A stretch of DNA of 6,902 bases from positions 1 to 6,902 of the forward strand of contig JAQGPB010000207.1 in NCBI GenBank assembly GCA_028293265.1, given 5' to 3'. The position numbers and the translations under genes are program-made. Positions within the stretch are counted from its first letter, which is position 1; every line of letters starts with the position of its first letter. This DNA is from Pedosphaera sp. Lineage in GTDB: Bacteria > Verrucomicrobiota > Verrucomicrobiae > Limisphaerales > Pedosphaeraceae. This document shows, in pieces, positions 5,598-6,902 of the stretch. Under the pieces are notes generated by a model. It searched no databases and was not told the origin of the DNA. It worked only from the letters and a program-made list of their open reading frames with translations.

Positions 5598-6902
5598 ATG
5601 AACGCAAGAATTGTCCTCGCAGTCGTGCTTTTGGTTTCGATGACCGGTTTCGCCGAGGAGCCGCCGGTCATTCCCGTGGGCCTGGATGCTTACCGCATGT
5701 GGGACCATTGGGCGGATCAACGCATCGGCGCGCGCGCTTACATGCGCAGCACTTATGACCGTCGCGGCGGAAACGAGGGCGCGGACGCGAGCCATTTTCT
5801 GTATCAACTCGCCGATGATTATAACGTGTCGCTGGATGTCGCCGGGCCGGGCGTGCTTTATTTCGCGCGCTACAATCATTGGCACGGGAGTCCCTGGCAT
5901 TACAATGTGGATGGAGTTGACAACATCGTCCAGGAAACCAGCACGGCGAATCCTTTGAAGCCGGCGGAAAATTCAATTTTTTTGCCGGAAGCGGCGTTTC
6001 CAAATCCTTTGACATGGACGTGGTCCTTGACGAAAGGGGCTGACCTGATGTGGGTGCCGATCCCTTTTGAGAAATCGTTCCAGATGGCGTATTCGCGGAC
6101 GCATTACGGCACTGGCTATTATATATATGATCAATACGTCCGGGGCATCAAGCTCTCGCGCCCGATTCGATCATGGAACGAAAATCAAACGCCGGAGCGG
6201 GACGTGCTTGAACTCATCGGCAAGGCGGGAACTGACTTAGTGCCGCAGCCAGAGACAGCCGAAGGTCGAAGGATGGGAATCGTGAGCGACGAAGGGAGTT
6301 GGAGCGTGTCGGGTGCGGGCGAATCAAGGGTCGGAGTGGAACGAAGGACGGACAAGCCGCTGATGCTGCGCGCGCTGGACTTGTCGGTGCCCAAGGACAA
6401 AGCCATCGAATTTGGACGCTGCAAAATTAGGATCACCTGGGACGATCTCCCCTACCCTTCCGTTGAGGCGCCGGTGGCGCTTTTCTTTGGCACGGGCACG
6501 CTTTATAATCGCGACAACCGGGATTTTTTGGTGAAATCGTTTCCCATGGTCGTGCGCTTCGACGACGAGCGGGTGCATCTGGCGTGCTATTTTCCGATGC
6601 CGTTTTTCAAGGCGGCGCATATTGAGATTTTGGGCAATGGACAGACCGTTGGTGATATTCGCTGGCGGGTCCGCTATCAGCGTTATAAGGGGCCGTTGAA
6701 CCATGTCGGGTATTTTCATGCAACATTTCGGGACCATCCACGGCCGGAACAAGGGCAAGATTTGGTTTTGCTCGACACGCGCGAGGCGGAAGGCGGCGGA
6801 GATTGGTCGGGAAGTTTGGTCGGGACTTCGTTTATTTTCACGCACAGCAACAACCTGACGACACTGGAAGGCGATCCACGATTCTTCTTTGACGACAGCC
6901 TG
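5598..6902 (+). CDS. Secreted DUF2961 / glycoside hydrolase family 172 protein, N-terminal part
   Basis: The first 435 residues are present; the gene runs off the window. It begins with a signal peptide (hydrophobic 4-17, likely cleavage after GFA at residue 19), so it is exported. Residues about 270-435 match the DUF2961 (PF11175) double jelly-roll pattern: WDDLPYPSVEAPVALFFGTG (281-300), CYFPMPFFKAAHIEI (330-344), WRVRYQRY (356-363), and near the end TTLEGDPRFFFDD (421-433). In the family the last block is normally followed by a GTGTE-type motif, which would lie just outside the window. GH172 includes alpha-fructofuranosidases and difructose-anhydride enzymes, and members act on various furanose-containing glycans. 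An aromatic-rich first half (YNHWHGSPWHYNVDG, 92-106) and a less conserved-looking, purine-rich insert (about 195-255) lie before it. The divergent gene is the pterin dehydratase, with an operator-like spacer between. The substrate is not predictable here. Confidence 0.82.
   Translation, partial: MNARIVLAVVLLVSMTGFAEEPPVIPVGLDAYRMWDHWADQRIGARAYMRSTYDRRGGNEGADASHFLYQLADDYNVSLDVAGPGVLYFARYNHWHGSPWHYNVDGVDNIVQETSTANPLKPAENSIFLPEAAFPNPLTWTWSLTKGADLMWVPIPFEKSFQMAYSRTHYGTGYYIYDQYVRGIKLSRPIRSWNENQTPERDVLELIGKAGTDLVPQPETAEGRRMGIVSDEGSWSVSGAGESRVGVERRTDKPLMLRALDLSVPKDKAIEFGRCKIRITWDDLPYPSVEAPVALFFGTGTLYNRDNRDFLVKSFPMVVRFDDERVHLACYFPMPFFKAAHIEILGNGQTVGDIRWRVRYQRYKGPLNHVGYFHATFRDHPRPEQGQDLVLLDTREAEGGGDWSGSLVGTSFIFTHSNNLTTLEGDPRFFFDDSL
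6253..6352 (+). repeat. Purine-rich in-frame segment with repeated CGAAGG, possible inserted repeat
   Basis: Within the GH172 gene, CGAAGG occurs at 6260-6265, 6267-6272, 6290-6295 and 6342-6347. Over this stretch arginine is encoded by CGA twice and AGG three times, and GGA is used for glycine, whereas the flanks favour CGC and GGC. The peptide it encodes is Gly/Glu/Arg/Ser-rich and resembles a linker. It keeps the frame open. It may be a small dispersed element or just a loose linker. Confidence 0.3.

Overview
The window is 6902 bases of compact, moderately GC-rich bacterial chromosome. It holds eight protein genes: six complete and two cut by the window edges. No tRNA, rRNA, CRISPR array, transposase or phage gene was seen, and no stretch of 300 bases lacks a gene. 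A secreted DUF2961/GH172 protein, a thioredoxin-like [2Fe-2S] ferredoxin, a secreted beta-lactamase-fold hydrolase, and weak or A-rich ribosome binding sites together suggest a free-living soil or freshwater Gram-negative bacterium. Verrucomicrobiota (Pedosphaera-like) is my best guess, by inference only.

Layout. Bases 2-601 (+) encode the C-terminal part of an ALDH7-type aldehyde dehydrogenase, the family that oxidises alpha-aminoadipic semialdehyde in lysine breakdown. After 56 bases comes a 480-residue protein (658-2100, +) that I cannot name. It carries three histidine-containing strands resembling vicinal-oxygen-chelate (VOC) metal-enzyme modules. Three more + strand genes follow at short spacing: a ten-helix EamA/DMT transporter (2150-3109), an unrecognised 163-residue protein (3134-3625) and a secreted serine hydrolase of the beta-lactamase/PBP4* type (3644-4738). 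A small [2Fe-2S] ferredoxin (4748-5125) ends the run. Gaps of 24, 18 and 9 bases suggest the last four are co-transcribed. A perfect GC-rich hairpin (5116-5131) overlaps the ferredoxin stop codon and abuts the stop of the convergent gene on the other strand.

That - strand gene (5132-5461) encodes pterin-4a-carbinolamine dehydratase. Its divergent neighbour (5598 to the window end, +) is a secreted GH172/DUF2961 protein, cut off just before the place where its family usually carries its conserved GTGTE-type segment. The spacer between these two genes contains four copies of a hexamer (ACGATT / AATCGT) in a nearly symmetrical arrangement, a plausible operator.

How the genes work together. The only strong functional pairing is ALDH7 followed by the VOC-like protein. 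ALDH7 makes 2-aminoadipate, and known bacterial lysine routes use a VOC-fold, non-heme iron enzyme (HglS, DUF1338) downstream on 2-oxoadipate. The 480-residue protein does not look like DUF1338 to me, but it could be a different VOC enzyme acting in the same or a neighbouring step. This is the most interesting lead in the window. The other genes look like a general assortment, with no defence, toxin or mobile system visible.
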